From positions 1-11,219 of the forward strand of contig JBFMCN010000020.1 in NCBI GenBank assembly GCA_040754475.1: a stretch of 11,219 nucleotides of DNA. Reading direction: 5' to 3'. Shown here piece after piece: positions 1-8,055 of this stretch. Under the pieces are notes generated by a model. It was not told where the DNA came from. It did not search any database and saw only the letters and a list, made by a program, of their open reading frames with translations. The position numbers and the translations under genes were made by a program. Source of the stretch: JAJPHY01 sp040754475 (GTDB taxonomy: Bacteria > Actinomycetota > UBA4738 > HRBIN12). The first letter of the stretch is position 1; the number at the start of each line of letters is the position of its first letter.

Positions 1-102
1 CTGGAGCCGGATGTCGAAGGGGCGGTCGTGGGCCGCGCACTGTACGAAGGGCTCGACCTCCGCGCTGCGCTTGCGGCCGTAGCCGCCGGGGCTCACCGGT
101 AG
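1..102 (+). CDS. HisA/PriA-type phosphoribosyl isomerase, C-terminal end (partial)
   Basis: Only the last 33 codons lie in the window, and the gene begins upstream. The visible peptide contains GAVVGRALYEGLDL, which matches the last beta-alpha unit and phosphate-binding segment of the HisA TIM barrel. That enzyme isomerises ProFAR to PRFAR in histidine synthesis. In Actinomycetota the same protein (PriA) often also does the TrpF reaction of tryptophan synthesis, and the trp genes starting 12 bases downstream would fit that dual role. Dual function cannot be read from this fragment, because the active-site loops lie outside the window. HisF is the other candidate, but the VVGRALYEG end is more typical of HisA/PriA. 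Confidence 0.8.
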   Translation: MEPDVEGAVVGRALYEGLDLRAALAAVAAGAHR

Positions 103-114
103 ACTTGGCGGACC

Positions 115-888
115 ATGGGGTTCCTTTCCGACGTGATCGAAGGCGTCCGCCGGGACCTCGAGCGCGCTCCCCTGGATGAGAGCGCGCTGATGGCTCGTGT
201 GGAAGGCCTGGCGCCGCCGCACCCCTTTGCCGACGCCCTCAGGGCGGCAGAGCCGCCGGCGGTCGTCGCGGAGGTGAAGCGGTCCTCCCCATCGGCCGGA
301 AGGATCGCCGACGCGGATCCGGCGGCCCGGTCCCGCGCGTACGAAGCCGCGGGCGCCGCGGCTGTCTCGGTCCTCACTGAGGAGCGGCATTTCGATGGCT
401 CGCTCTCGGACCTGAGGGCCGTACGTGCCGCCACGAGCCTGCCGGTGCTCCGCAAGGACTTCCTCGTCCACCCTGCCCAACTGATCGAGGCCCGGGCGGC
501 GGGCGCCGACGCCGTGCTGCTGATCGCGGCGGCGTTGCCCATGTCGGAGATCGAGGCGATGCTCGAAACGGCCGGCGTCCTCGGCCTTGGGGCCCTGGTT
601 GAAACCCACTCGGAGGGTGATCTGGAAACGGCCCTCGCAACAGGCGCGGAGGTCATCGGCGTGAACGCGAGAGACCTGGAGACGCTGGAGGTGGACGTCG
701 AGCGAGCTCTCGCTTTCCTGCGCAGGGTGCCGGCCGATCGCGTGGCAGTCCTGGAGAGCGGGATCTCCACAAGGGCGCAGGTCGAGCAAGCGCTCGAGGC
801 GGGCGCCTCGGCGGTCTTGGTCGGCGAAGCGCTGATGCGGGCAGGCGATCCCGGCGCCAAGCTCCGCGAGCTGAGGGGTGCGTCGTGA
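115..888 (+). CDS. trpC: Indole-3-glycerol phosphate synthase
   Basis: This 257-residue cytoplasmic TIM-barrel enzyme closes the ring of CdRP to make indole-3-glycerol phosphate, the substrate of tryptophan synthase. The EVKRSSPSAG motif gives E53 and K55. RKDF gives K114, LVETH gives E163, GVNARDL gives N184, and LESGIS gives E214 and S215. These line up with the catalytic and substrate-binding residues of the well-studied archaeal enzyme with constant spacing. The C-terminal VLVGEALMR is the phosphate-binding loop. Length is normal for a monofunctional TrpC with no fused TrpF, which fits PriA supplying that step. The ATG at 115 follows the upstream stop by 12 bases and has only a weak ribosome site (GGCGG). 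The stop overlaps the next start, so it is probably translationally coupled to trpB. Confidence 0.97.
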   Translation: MGFLSDVIEGVRRDLERAPLDESALMARVEGLAPPHPFADALRAAEPPAVVAEVKRSSPSAGRIADADPAARSRAYEAAGAAAVSVLTEERHFDGSLSDLRAVRAATSLPVLRKDFLVHPAQLIEARAAGADAVLLIAAALPMSEIEAMLETAGVLGLGALVETHSEGDLETALATGAEVIGVNARDLETLEVDVERALAFLRRVPADRVAVLESGISTRAQVEQALEAGASAVLVGEALMRAGDPGAKLRELRGAS

Positions 889-2081
889 GCGCGACGTCCA
901 CTGCCACAGTAGCCGGTAGGTTCGGGCCGTTCGGTGGGCGCTACGTCCCCGAGGTGCTGATCCCGGCCCTGGACGAGCTCGCCGGGGCGTGGTCCGTCCT
1001 GCGGGACGATCCGTCGTTCCGGGGGGAGCTCGACGGGCTGCTGCGCGACTACGTCGGGCGGCCGTCGGCGCTCACCTACGCGCCCCGGCTCTCAGAGCAG
1101 ACGGGCTATCGCATCTATCTGAAGCGCGAGGACCTGAACCACACAGGCGCCCACAAGATCAACAACACGATCGGTCAGGTGCTGCTCGCCCGACGACTCG
1201 GGAAGCGACGGATCATCGCCGAGACAGGCGCCGGACAACATGGAGTCGCCACGGCTACGGCGTGCGCGCTGTTCGGCCTGCCCTGCGTCGTGTACATGGG
1301 CGAGGAAGACACGATCCGACAGGCCGTCAATGTGTCGCGGATGGAGCTCCTGGGCGCCGAAGTCGTGTCGGTCACGGCCGGGTCGCGGACGCTGAAGGAG
1401 GCCATCAACGAGGCATTGCGCGACTGGGCCGCGAGCGTCCGCGACACGCACTACGTGCTCGGATCGGTCGTCGGGCCACACCCGTTCCCCTCGCTGGTTC
1501 GCGATCTCCAGCGTGTGATCGGGGACGAGGCGCGCGCGCAATTCCGGGAGTGCGAGGGGCGAGATCCGGACGCCGTGCTGGCCTGCGTCGGTGGAGGGAG
1601 CAACTCGATCGGAATGTTCACGCCGTTCGTCGGCGTGCCGGGCATCCGCCTCGTCGGTGTGGAGGCCGGCGGGCGCGGCGACCAGCTCGGTGAGCACTGC
1701 CGGTCGCTCACGAAAGGCGGGCCCGGAGTGCTGCACGGCGCCTTGTCCTATCTGCTGCAGGACGGCGAGGGGCAGGTGGCGTCGACGCACTCGATCTCGG
1801 CCGGCCTCGACTACCCGGGGGTGGGGCCCGAGCACGCGTACCTGAAGGATCGGGGTCTCGCCGAATACGTGGCGGCAACCGACGGCGAGGCGCTCGAGGG
1901 GTTCCAGGCGCTGTCGAAGCTCGAAGGAATCCTCCCCGCGCTCGAGCCGGCCCACGCGATCGGGTGGCTCCTCCGGCGGCTGCTGCCGGAGGGGTCGTCT
2001 GTGCTGGTCTGCTTGTCCGGCCGCGGCGACAAGGACCTCGACACCGTGCGGACTGCCCTCGGGAAGGTCGGCGGTGGTTGA
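885..2081 (+). CDS. trpB: Tryptophan synthase beta chain
   Basis: This 398-residue PLP enzyme condenses indole with L-serine to form tryptophan, working in an alpha2beta2 complex with TrpA. The PLP lysine is K91 in HTGAHKINN. The catalytic glutamate is E113 in AETGAGQHG. The phosphate-binding loop is GGGSN at 236-240, and D309 in SAGLDYPGVGPEH is the closing residue of the COMM-domain switch. SGRGDKD at 378-384 is the C-terminal PLP ring contact. Length and motifs mark it as the standard TrpB1 type, not the longer TrpB2. It starts with GTG inside the trpC stop (GTGA overlap, 4 nt) behind AGGGG. It overlaps trpA by 8 nt, as expected for subunits made in equal amounts. Confidence 0.98.
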   Translation: MSATSTATVAGRFGPFGGRYVPEVLIPALDELAGAWSVLRDDPSFRGELDGLLRDYVGRPSALTYAPRLSEQTGYRIYLKREDLNHTGAHKINNTIGQVLLARRLGKRRIIAETGAGQHGVATATACALFGLPCVVYMGEEDTIRQAVNVSRMELLGAEVVSVTAGSRTLKEAINEALRDWAASVRDTHYVLGSVVGPHPFPSLVRDLQRVIGDEARAQFRECEGRDPDAVLACVGGGSNSIGMFTPFVGVPGIRLVGVEAGGRGDQLGEHCRSLTKGGPGVLHGALSYLLQDGEGQVASTHSISAGLDYPGVGPEHAYLKDRGLAEYVAATDGEALEGFQALSKLEGILPALEPAHAIGWLLRRLLPEGSSVLVCLSGRGDKDLDTVRTALGKVGGG

Positions 2082-2847
2082 CCTCGAGGCGGCCCTTCGC
2101 GAGCGGATCGCCTCGGGAGGTCGCGCATTCGTCCCCTACGTGACCGGAGGGTCGCCCGGCGTCGACCCCGATCTGCTTCGGGGCCTCGAGGAGGCCGGGG
2201 CGGACGCGATCGAAGTCGGGATCCCCTTCTCCGATCCCGTGATGGACGGCGGCGTGATCCAGGAGGCATCACGCCTGGCGCTCGAGGCTGGTACCCGTCC
2301 GAGTGACATCCTCGCCTTGGTGAAGGAGGCGGCGCTGCAGACCCCGGTGGTCGTCATGACCTACCTCAACCCGATCCTCCGTCGCGGCCAGTTGGAGTTC
2401 CTGGCCGAGGCGGCCGCGGCCGGTGTGAGCGGCGCGATCGTCCCGGACCTGCCCGTGGACGAGGCCGGGGAGTGGGTCTCCCTGTGCGCGCGGGAGCACG
2501 TGGCCCCGGTCTTCCTCGCCGCGCCCTGCTCGACTCTCGATCGGCTACGAGCCATCTCAGACGTCTCTCGGGGGTTCGTCTACTGCGTCTCCACGTATGG
2601 CGTGACCGGCGAGCGCGACCACCTGGCGCGTACCGCCGAGGAGGTCGTCGTGGCGCTCCGGCCGCTGACGGACCGGCCGCTCCTGGTCGGTGTCGGCATC
2701 GCCTTGCCGGAGCAGGCCGCGGAAGCCTGCAGGTTCGCAGACGGCGCGATCGTGGGGAGCGCGATCGTCCGCCGCCTGGTCGACGGAGACCGGGAAGGAG
2801 CCCTCGAGCTCGCACGAGCGTTCAGGCGAGCACTGCCGAGAGGCTGA
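2074..2847 (+). CDS. trpA: Tryptophan synthase alpha chain
   Basis: This 257-residue TIM-barrel subunit cleaves indole-3-glycerol phosphate to indole, which is channelled to TrpB. The two catalytic acids are visible: E47 in IEVGIPFSDP and D58 in PVMDGG, matching E49 and D60 of the Salmonella enzyme. YCVSTYGVTGER at 170-181 is the flexible loop 6 region (usually ..GVTG.R), and VGVGI and VGSAIVR form the phosphate site. The residue after DG is Gly, where Pro is common, a minor oddity. It starts at GTG 2074, inside the end of trpB, with GGGAAGG at 2061-2067 as ribosome site. It is the last gene of the his/trp run, and a 214-nt gap follows. Confidence 0.97.
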   Translation: MVDLEAALRERIASGGRAFVPYVTGGSPGVDPDLLRGLEEAGADAIEVGIPFSDPVMDGGVIQEASRLALEAGTRPSDILALVKEAALQTPVVVMTYLNPILRRGQLEFLAEAAAAGVSGAIVPDLPVDEAGEWVSLCAREHVAPVFLAAPCSTLDRLRAISDVSRGFVYCVSTYGVTGERDHLARTAEEVVVALRPLTDRPLLVGVGIALPEQAAEACRFADGAIVGSAIVRRLVDGDREGALELARAFRRALPRG

Positions 2848-3061
2848 CTTCTCCGGTCGCCGCAGTCCCGGCGCGTTCTCGGGTTCGTAGTGGGGGTAAG
2901 GGCTTGGCTGCCCCTTCCCAACCACGGGCTGACGTGGTACCAAACCACCCAAACCAACGGTCCAGAAGGGGGGTACGGCTGGGAGGGCTGGAGAAACAGC
3001 GGTCATGGAGATGCACGAACGGCCCCGGGCAGGGGCCGCCGGCAGGTGCAAGGGGGGAGAG
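2848..3061 (+). other. Intergenic region between trpA and the liv-type operon
   Basis: I see no convincing gene here. Just after trpA is a 5-bp GC hairpin (CGCCG 2858-2862 with CGGCG 2869-2873, six-base loop) with no T-run, at best a weak terminator. Further on is GTGGT/ACCAC (2934-2938 with 2944-2948, loop ACCAA). Near the next gene is a 7-bp hairpin CGGCCCC/GGGGCCG (3020-3026 with 3032-3038), which would sit in the leader RNA just before the ribosome site. The promoter of the transporter operon is presumably in this stretch, but I find no clear -35/-10 pair. Confidence 0.5.
3052..3059 (+). promoter_or_regulatory. Ribosome binding site of the substrate-binding lipoprotein
   Basis: A purine run GGGGGGAG ends two bases before ATG 3062. 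It decides the start: an in-frame ATG at 3005 would add 19 residues in front of the signal peptide (MEMHERPRAG...), has no comparable site, and would bury a textbook lipoprotein signal sequence. Confidence 0.7.
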
Positions 3062-4267
3062 ATGAAGAAGCATCGGTGGCTTTTTACCGTTGCGTTGCTC
3101 AGCGGCTTGATGCTTGTAGCGGCCGCGTGCGAGGAGGAGGAGGGCGGGGAGCCCACCGAGCGTGTGGCGGTGACGGTCTACTTCCAGGGCGCTTTGACGG
3201 GGGACTACAACTACCTCGTGACGCCCAGCTTCCAGGCCGCCCAGCTCCGTTTCAAAGAGCTGAACGCCGAGGAGGGTTACCCGGCGACGGTCACCTTGAT
3301 CGGACAGGATACGCAGGGGGACCCCGCGAACGCGCCGCCTGTTGTTGAGGAGGTCGTAGGTGATCCCAACACGGTTGCCCTGATCGGCCCCGCGTTCTCG
3401 GGCGAGTCCGAGGCGTCGGGCGACACCTACAACGAGGAAGGCATCCCGTTCGTCACACCATCGGCGACGAACCCGGGGCTGGCCGAGAAGGGGTGGAGCT
3501 ACTGGTATCGCGGCGTGGCCAACGACTCCGGCCAAGGTTCGCTGGCGGGCCAGTACATCGCCGACGTGCTAGGGGCGACGAAGATCTTCGTCACGCACGA
3601 CAAGGGCACCTACGGACAGGGGCTGGCCGAGATCGTTCGCGACACGGTCGCAGACAAGGGCGTCGAGGTCGTCGCCTTCGAGGGCATCGAGTCGGGCTCG
3701 GAGGACTTCTCGTCGCTGGTGACCAAGGTCGAGGCCTCGGGAGCCGACTTCCTCTTCTTCGGCGGCTACGACGCCGACTTCGGGAAGATCGTCAAGCAAG
3801 CGCGTGATGCGGGCGTCGACATCGGGTTGATGTCGGCCGACGGTTCGACCTCGAGCACCTTCCTCGAGCTCGCGGGCGACGCGGCCACGGGAGTGAACCT
3901 CATCTGCCCGTGCAACATCAGCGGCGAATTCACGGACAAGTACAACGCCGAGTACGGAGGCGAGGCCTCGGCGGTGCCGGTCTACGCTGCCGAGGGCTAC
4001 GACGCTGCAAGCTTGGTCGGTGAGGGCATCCGGTCCGCGATCGAGGGCGGCGCCGCCACCCCGGAGGAGATCCGCGCTGGCATCAAGGCCTACTTGGACG
4101 GTCTGACGATCGACAACCCGTTCCAGGGGGTCGGCAAGCAGATCGCCTTCGATCCCGAGACCCACGAGCTCGTGGCTGCCGATCAGGCCTTGCTGTACTA
4201 CTTCTACAAGGTCGAGGACGGCGTGATCGAGTCCCTCGGGACCGCGGCGGACGTGCTCGGAGGGTAG
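3062..4267 (+). CDS. Branched-chain amino-acid-type ABC transporter substrate-binding lipoprotein (LivJ/LivK family)
   Basis: This 401-residue extracytoplasmic receptor captures the substrate and delivers it to the LivHM permease. The N-terminus is a lipoprotein signal peptide: MKKHR, a hydrophobic core (7-19), and lipobox VAAAC with C23 as the lipidated cysteine, then an acidic EEEEGG linker. The rest is the two-lobed type I periplasmic-binding fold: ALIGPAFSGESEA (106-118) and TPSATNPGLAEKG (132-144) in the ligand cleft, THDKGTYGQGLAE (178-190), the SGSEDFSSLVTKV strand (211-223) and YAAEGYDAASLV (308-319). C282 and C284 form an unusual CPC. Family members bind Leu/Ile/Val but also amides, urea or aromatic compounds, so the ligand is not certain. 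It heads a complete five-gene importer set and is followed by a strong hairpin. Confidence 0.93.
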   Translation: MKKHRWLFTVALLSGLMLVAAACEEEEGGEPTERVAVTVYFQGALTGDYNYLVTPSFQAAQLRFKELNAEEGYPATVTLIGQDTQGDPANAPPVVEEVVGDPNTVALIGPAFSGESEASGDTYNEEGIPFVTPSATNPGLAEKGWSYWYRGVANDSGQGSLAGQYIADVLGATKIFVTHDKGTYGQGLAEIVRDTVADKGVEVVAFEGIESGSEDFSSLVTKVEASGADFLFFGGYDADFGKIVKQARDAGVDIGLMSADGSTSSTFLELAGDAATGVNLICPCNISGEFTDKYNAEYGGEASAVPVYAAEGYDAASLVGEGIRSAIEGGAATPEEIRAGIKAYLDGLTIDNPFQGVGKQIAFDPETHELVAADQALLYYFYKVEDGVIESLGTAADVLGG

Positions 4268-4282
4268 GCTTCGGAACGGTAA

Positions 4283-4313
4283 CGGAGGGGACGGCAGCTT
4301 GCCGTCCCCTCCG
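4283..4313 (+). terminator. 14-bp hairpin between the binding-protein gene and the permease genes
   Basis: CGGAGGGGACGGCA (4283-4296) pairs perfectly with 4300-4313 around a three-base GCT loop. It starts 16 bases after the lipoprotein stop and ends 21 bases before the permease start. No T-run follows (ATCGTGG). It is therefore either a leaky intrinsic terminator or a 3' RNA-stabilising stem. Either would give more receptor than membrane complex, a known arrangement in ABC importer operons. The stem is certain; its function is inferred. Confidence 0.75.
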
Positions 4314-4334
4314 ATCGTGGCTCGGGGGTAGTCC

Positions 4335-5315
4335 GTGGAGTGCTTCGCCAACATAGTCGACCAGTTCTGGGGTCAGCTACGCAACGGGCTCACTCTGGGG
4401 TCGATCTACGCCATGATCGCCCTCGGCTACACCCTTGTGTACGGGGTGCTGCAGCTGATCAACTTCGCTCACTCCGAAGTGTTCATGGTCTCGACCGTCG
4501 TGACGCTGTTCGCATTCCGGAACTGGTTCGGCGTGACGCACCCACTGTCCGGTGTGGCCCTCGTCACGGTCCTGCTCGTCGCTCTGGTCGCCGCCATGCT
4601 TGCATCGGCGGTCACGGCCGTGATCGTCGAGCGACTCGCCTACCGGCCGCTCCGAAAGCATGGGGCGCCTAGGCTCTCGTTCCTGATCAGCGCGATCGGC
4701 GCTTCCCTTGCGATCCAGTACCTGTTCGTCCTGATGGACGGGAACCACAGGCTCTTCTTCTTGCCGCTGCCGAACGTGCTCGGACCCACACCGCAGTCGG
4801 TCCCCGAGGTCATGAGCCGCGAGCCCGTCTTCAATCTGTTCGGCGCGGGCTTCAGCCGGCAGCGCATCCTTGTCATCGTCGTCGCCGTCGTGATGCTGGT
4901 CATCCTCGACATGTTCGTCCACCGAACGCGACTCGGGCGGGGGATCCGCGCCGTCGCTCAGGACGCCGAGACGGCCGCCATGATGGGCGTCAACATCGAC
5001 CGAGTTGTCGTGACCACATTCTTCATCGGAGGGCTGATGGCAGGTGCCGCGGGGCTGCTGTTCGCGGTCAACTTCGGCATCGCCCGCTGGAACATCGGCT
5101 TCGTCCCGGGCATCAAGGCCTTCACAGCAGCGGTCCTCGGGGGCATCGGCAATATCCGGGGCGCGATGCTGGGAGGCCTGCTCCTCGGGATGGTGGAGGC
5201 CTTTGGGGCTGCCTGCACGGCGCCGCACTGGACGAGCGTCATCACCTTCCTCGTCCTGGTGGGTGTGCTGATGTTCCGGCCCACCGGACTCCTGGGAGAA
5301 CGGGTAGCGATGTGA
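4335..5315 (+). CDS. livH: ABC transporter permease, LivH family
   Basis: This 326-residue inner-membrane permease is one half of the translocation channel. The N-terminal LRNGLTLGSIYAMIALGYTL and VYGVLQLINFAHSEVFM (about 15-51) are the family hallmark, with Ser where many homologues have Gly in FAHGE. Hydrophobic membrane segments are visible at about 20-37, 50-62, 72-98, 115-134, 178-194, 226-246, 262-288 and 301-314. The cytoplasmic loop GRGIRAVAQDAETAAMMGVN (201-220) is the EAA-like coupling site for the ATPases, and FRPTGLLG (314-321) is the usual C-terminus. It starts at GTG 4335 behind CGGGGG. The LivM gene begins one base after its stop. Confidence 0.93.
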   Translation: MECFANIVDQFWGQLRNGLTLGSIYAMIALGYTLVYGVLQLINFAHSEVFMVSTVVTLFAFRNWFGVTHPLSGVALVTVLLVALVAAMLASAVTAVIVERLAYRPLRKHGAPRLSFLISAIGASLAIQYLFVLMDGNHRLFFLPLPNVLGPTPQSVPEVMSREPVFNLFGAGFSRQRILVIVVAVVMLVILDMFVHRTRLGRGIRAVAQDAETAAMMGVNIDRVVVTTFFIGGLMAGAAGLLFAVNFGIARWNIGFVPGIKAFTAAVLGGIGNIRGAMLGGLLLGMVEAFGAACTAPHWTSVITFLVLVGVLMFRPTGLLGERVAM

Positions 5316-5316
5316 C

Positions 5317-6528
5317 GTGACCCCCGCCGTGAGATCTCTTGTCGACCGCGCCACCGCGCCCCTCAGGAAGGCGCTTGGCGTTCCGAGAAGGGCGAGCAGA
5401 GCCCTGAGCACCCGGGCGGCTCGGCACCGGCGTTGGGTGTATCCGGTGATCGTCGCGGCCGCGATCGGGTTGGCGGCGATCCTGCCCTTCCTTCAAGACT
5501 GGTTCGCGATTCCGCTGTGGCTCCAGCGCGCGACGACCGGCTCGGCGCTCTCGCGTGTTGCGCTGTTCACGCTGTTCGCGCTGGGCCTGAACGTCGTCGT
5601 CGGGTTCGCGGGCCTGCTGGACCTCGGCTACGTGGCCTTCTGGGCCCTCGGCTCCTACACGGCGGCGATCCTCAGCGGCGCGGCAAGCTACACCCAGGGC
5701 CTGCGCGCAGGGACCGTCACTCTTGTCGACAAGCCGCAGTGGGCGATGTGGATGTGGCTGATCCTGCTGGCCGCTCTGGTCGTCGCAGTGGCTTCGGGGA
5801 TCGTGCTCGGGTCGCCCACCCTGCGCTTGCGAGGCGACTACCTGGCGATCGTGACACTCGGGTTTGGAGAGATCGTCCGCATCACCGCGAACAACCTCGA
5901 CTCGATCACGGTGGGCCCTCGGGGAATCTCCTCGATACCGCACCCGGCGATCAAGGTCGGGGGCCTCGACATCGAGTGGGGAACGCTCGTCGACCGCAAG
6001 TACTACTGGCTGCTGTTGGTGTTCGTCGTCGTCTGGATCGTGGCCATCCGCCTGCTGGACAACTCCCGGATCGGCCGGGCTTGGGTGGCGATCCGGGAGG
6101 ACGAGGTGGCGGCGGCGTCGATGGGGGTCCCGGTGGTCCGCATGAAGCTCACGGCGTTCGCCATCGGGGCCTGCACCGCCGGCGTGGGCGGCGTCGTCTA
6201 CGCGCAGCAGGTGAACTTCATCAATCCGCCCACCTTCGGCATCCTCCAGTCGATCCTCATCCTGTGCATGGTCGTGATCGGCGGCATGGGGTCGATCGGG
6301 GGAGCGATCCTGGGCGCCGCCACCGTGGTCCTGCTTCCGGAGATCTTCCGCGGTTTCGAGGAATACAGGATGTTCGTGTTCGGCATAGCACTCGTCGCGG
6401 TCATGGTGTTCCGGCCCCAGGGGCTGCTCCCGTCGAGGCGCCGTCGAGCGGAGCTTCGCGGATTCATGCCCGAGGACCACTTTCCCGACGTCGGCGGGGA
6501 GCCGGCCTCCGAAGGAGCGCTGCCGTGA
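5317..6528 (+). CDS. livM: ABC transporter permease, LivM family
   Basis: This 403-residue permease is the partner of LivH in the channel. The core has ALFTLFALGLNVVVGFAGLLDLGYVAFWALGSY (82-114), the family signature, followed by SPTLRLRGDYLAIVTLGFGEIVRI (166-189) and the coupling loop GRAWVAIREDEVAAASMGV (253-271). It ends with FRPQGLLP. An arginine-rich, largely hydrophilic leader of about 40 residues precedes the first membrane segment (42-58). Homologues vary here, and a later start is possible, but I see no better ribosome site. It starts with GTG one base after the livH stop, so it is probably coupled. It overlaps livG by 4 nt. Confidence 0.92.
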   Translation: MTPAVRSLVDRATAPLRKALGVPRRASRALSTRAARHRRWVYPVIVAAAIGLAAILPFLQDWFAIPLWLQRATTGSALSRVALFTLFALGLNVVVGFAGLLDLGYVAFWALGSYTAAILSGAASYTQGLRAGTVTLVDKPQWAMWMWLILLAALVVAVASGIVLGSPTLRLRGDYLAIVTLGFGEIVRITANNLDSITVGPRGISSIPHPAIKVGGLDIEWGTLVDRKYYWLLLVFVVVWIVAIRLLDNSRIGRAWVAIREDEVAAASMGVPVVRMKLTAFAIGACTAGVGGVVYAQQVNFINPPTFGILQSILILCMVVIGGMGSIGGAILGAATVVLLPEIFRGFEEYRMFVFGIALVAVMVFRPQGLLPSRRRRAELRGFMPEDHFPDVGGEPASEGALP

Positions 6529-7343
6529 CCGCCATCCTCGAGGCAGACAAGGTGTCGAAGTCCTTTGGTGGCCTTTCGGCGCTCCGGGATCTTGACCTGT
6601 CCGTCGATGTGGGGGAGATCGTCGGTCTCATAGGGCCGAACGGCGCTGGGAAGACGACCTTCTTCAACCTCGCGACAGGTATCTATCCGCCGACGGGTGG
6701 CGCGATCGCCTTCGAGGGCGACGACATCCTCCACGCGGCGCGGCCCGGGCTCGGGCGCCGGCGGCGCAAACCCCACGAGATCACTCAGCGCGGGATCGGC
6801 CGCACGTTCCAGAACATCCGTCTGTTCCCCGCCATGACGGCTCTGGAGAACGTCATCGTGGGAACGGACGCTCACCACCGGCAGGGAGTCTTCGATGCGA
6901 TCCTGCGAACCCGCCGGCAGCGGCGCGAGGACAGACAGGGTCAGGCCGACGCGGAGCGCCTGCTCGAGTTCGTGGGCATCTATCACTACGCGAACGAGCT
7001 CGCGGGCAACCTCTCCTACGGAGACCAGCGGCGGGTCGAGATCGCCAGGGCCCTGGCGACCGAGCCGAAGCTCCTGCTCTTGGACGAACCCGCCGCGGGA
7101 ATGAACCCCACCGAGAAGGCGCAGCTCATGGCCCTCATCGCTCGGATCCGAGGGCAGGGTGTCACCATCCTCGTCATAGAGCACGACATGCGCGTGGTGA
7201 TGGGCATCTCCGACCGTGTGGCGGTGCTCGACTATGGGGAGAAGATCGCCGAAGGGTCGCCCGCGGCGATCCAGCGGGACCCCCGTGTGATCGAGGCCTA
7301 TCTTGGACGGCAATCCACTGGTGAGGAGGAAGCCGGTGGGTGA
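6525..7343 (+). CDS. livG: ABC transporter ATP-binding protein, LivG family
   Basis: This 272-residue cytoplasmic ATPase is one of two that drive import. Walker A is GPNGAGKTT (37-45), Q-loop Q96 lies in GRTFQNIRLF, and the signature is LSYGDQRR (163-170), where LSYGQQR is more usual. Walker B is LLLLDEPA (183-190), D-loop region AAGMNPTE, switch H220 in IEHDM. FQNIRLFPAMTALENV and LDYGEKIAEGSP identify the LivG subgroup. The open frame extends far upstream across livM, but the real start is GTG 6525: it overlaps the livM stop as GTGA, has AAGGAG at 6512-6517 seven bases ahead, and begins the conserved domain at once (ILEADKVSKSFGG). Confidence 0.95.
   Translation: MTAILEADKVSKSFGGLSALRDLDLSVDVGEIVGLIGPNGAGKTTFFNLATGIYPPTGGAIAFEGDDILHAARPGLGRRRRKPHEITQRGIGRTFQNIRLFPAMTALENVIVGTDAHHRQGVFDAILRTRRQRREDRQGQADAERLLEFVGIYHYANELAGNLSYGDQRRVEIARALATEPKLLLLDEPAAGMNPTEKAQLMALIARIRGQGVTILVIEHDMRVVMGISDRVAVLDYGEKIAEGSPAAIQRDPRVIEAYLGRQSTGEEEAGG
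7324..7329 (+). promoter_or_regulatory. Consensus ribosome binding site of livF
   Basis: AGGAGG lies inside the last codons of livG, six bases before GTG 7336. It supports that start over the in-frame TTG at 7303, which has no such site and would add 11 residues unlike the family N-terminus. Confidence 0.8.
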
Positions 7344-8055
7344 CGTGCTTCTTGAGCTGGAGGGTGTTCGCGTCCGCTACGGAGGCATCGAAGCGGTGAA
7401 GGGTATCTCCCTTCGCGTCGACGAAGGCGAGCTGGTCACGCTCATCGGCGGGAACGGCGCAGGAAAGACGACCACGCTCAGCGCGATCTCGGGCCTCCGG
7501 CGCCTCGCTGCCGGGACCGTCTCGTTCGGCGGACGGCGGATCGACCGGCTGGCGCCCCACAAGATCGTCGAGCTCGGTGTCTGCCAGGCTCCCGAGGGCC
7601 GTCGGATCTTCCCGCGCATGAGCGTACGGGAGAACCTGGAAATGGGTGCATACGGTCGGCGGGATCGTCGGCGGCTCGATGAGGACTTCGACCGCGTGTT
7701 CGGCCTGTTCCCCCCGCTCCGCGAGCGGATTGGCCAGCCCGGAGGGACGCTCTCGGGCGGCGAGCAGCAGATGCTCGCGATCGGGCGCGCGCTTATGTCC
7801 GCGCCGAGGCTGTTGATGCTCGACGAGCCCTCCATGGGTCTGGCCCCGCTGCTCGTGGAGCGCATCTTCGGCCTGCTGCGAGAGATCCACGATCAGGGCA
7901 CGACGGTCCTGCTGGTGGAGCAGAACGCCCATATGGCGCTCCAGCTCGCCGACCGTGGGTACGTGATCGAGTCGGGCAACATCGTGCTCGAGGACACAGC
8001 GCCGAACCTCCTCGGAAACGACCAGGTGCGCAAGGCGTACCTGGGGGAGGAATGA
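7336..8055 (+). CDS. livF: ABC transporter ATP-binding protein, LivF family
   Basis: This 239-residue protein is the second ATPase of the importer, pairing with LivG. Walker A is GGNGAGKTT (38-46), Q-loop Q84 in VCQAPEGRRIFP, signature LSGGEQQ (139-145), Walker B LLMLDEPS (159-166). The switch position reads LLVEQNAHMAL, with Gln where most ABC ATPases have His. That is normal for LivF. PEGRRIFPRMSVRENLEMGAY and ADRGYVIESGNIVLE are family-specific. Start GTG 7336 overlaps livG by 8 nt and has a perfect AGGAGG. It is the last transporter gene, and no terminator is evident before the insertion sequence that begins about 30 bases downstream. Confidence 0.95.
   Translation: MGDVLLELEGVRVRYGGIEAVKGISLRVDEGELVTLIGGNGAGKTTTLSAISGLRRLAAGTVSFGGRRIDRLAPHKIVELGVCQAPEGRRIFPRMSVRENLEMGAYGRRDRRRLDEDFDRVFGLFPPLRERIGQPGGTLSGGEQQMLAIGRALMSAPRLLMLDEPSMGLAPLLVERIFGLLREIHDQGTTVLLVEQNAHMALQLADRGYVIESGNIVLEDTAPNLLGNDQVRKAYLGEE

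Noticed and set aside
3005..3061. Earlier ATG for the binding lipoprotein
   Set aside because: It would put 19 hydrophilic residues ahead of a normal lipoprotein signal peptide, and the strong ribosome site is just before 3062.
2848..3061. Possible trp attenuator or riboswitch
   Set aside because: No leader peptide with Trp codons, no T-box or other recognisable motif; only short hairpins are visible.
4377..6480. Long minus-strand frames opposite livH and livM (344 and 412 codons)
   Set aside because: The peptides are His/Asp/Arg-rich shadows of membrane-protein genes, with no recognisable motif.
5433..6524. Upstream extension of the LivG frame by 364 codons
   Set aside because: This part is an out-of-frame reading of livM. 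The ATPase domain, ribosome site and GTGA overlap all place the start at 6525.
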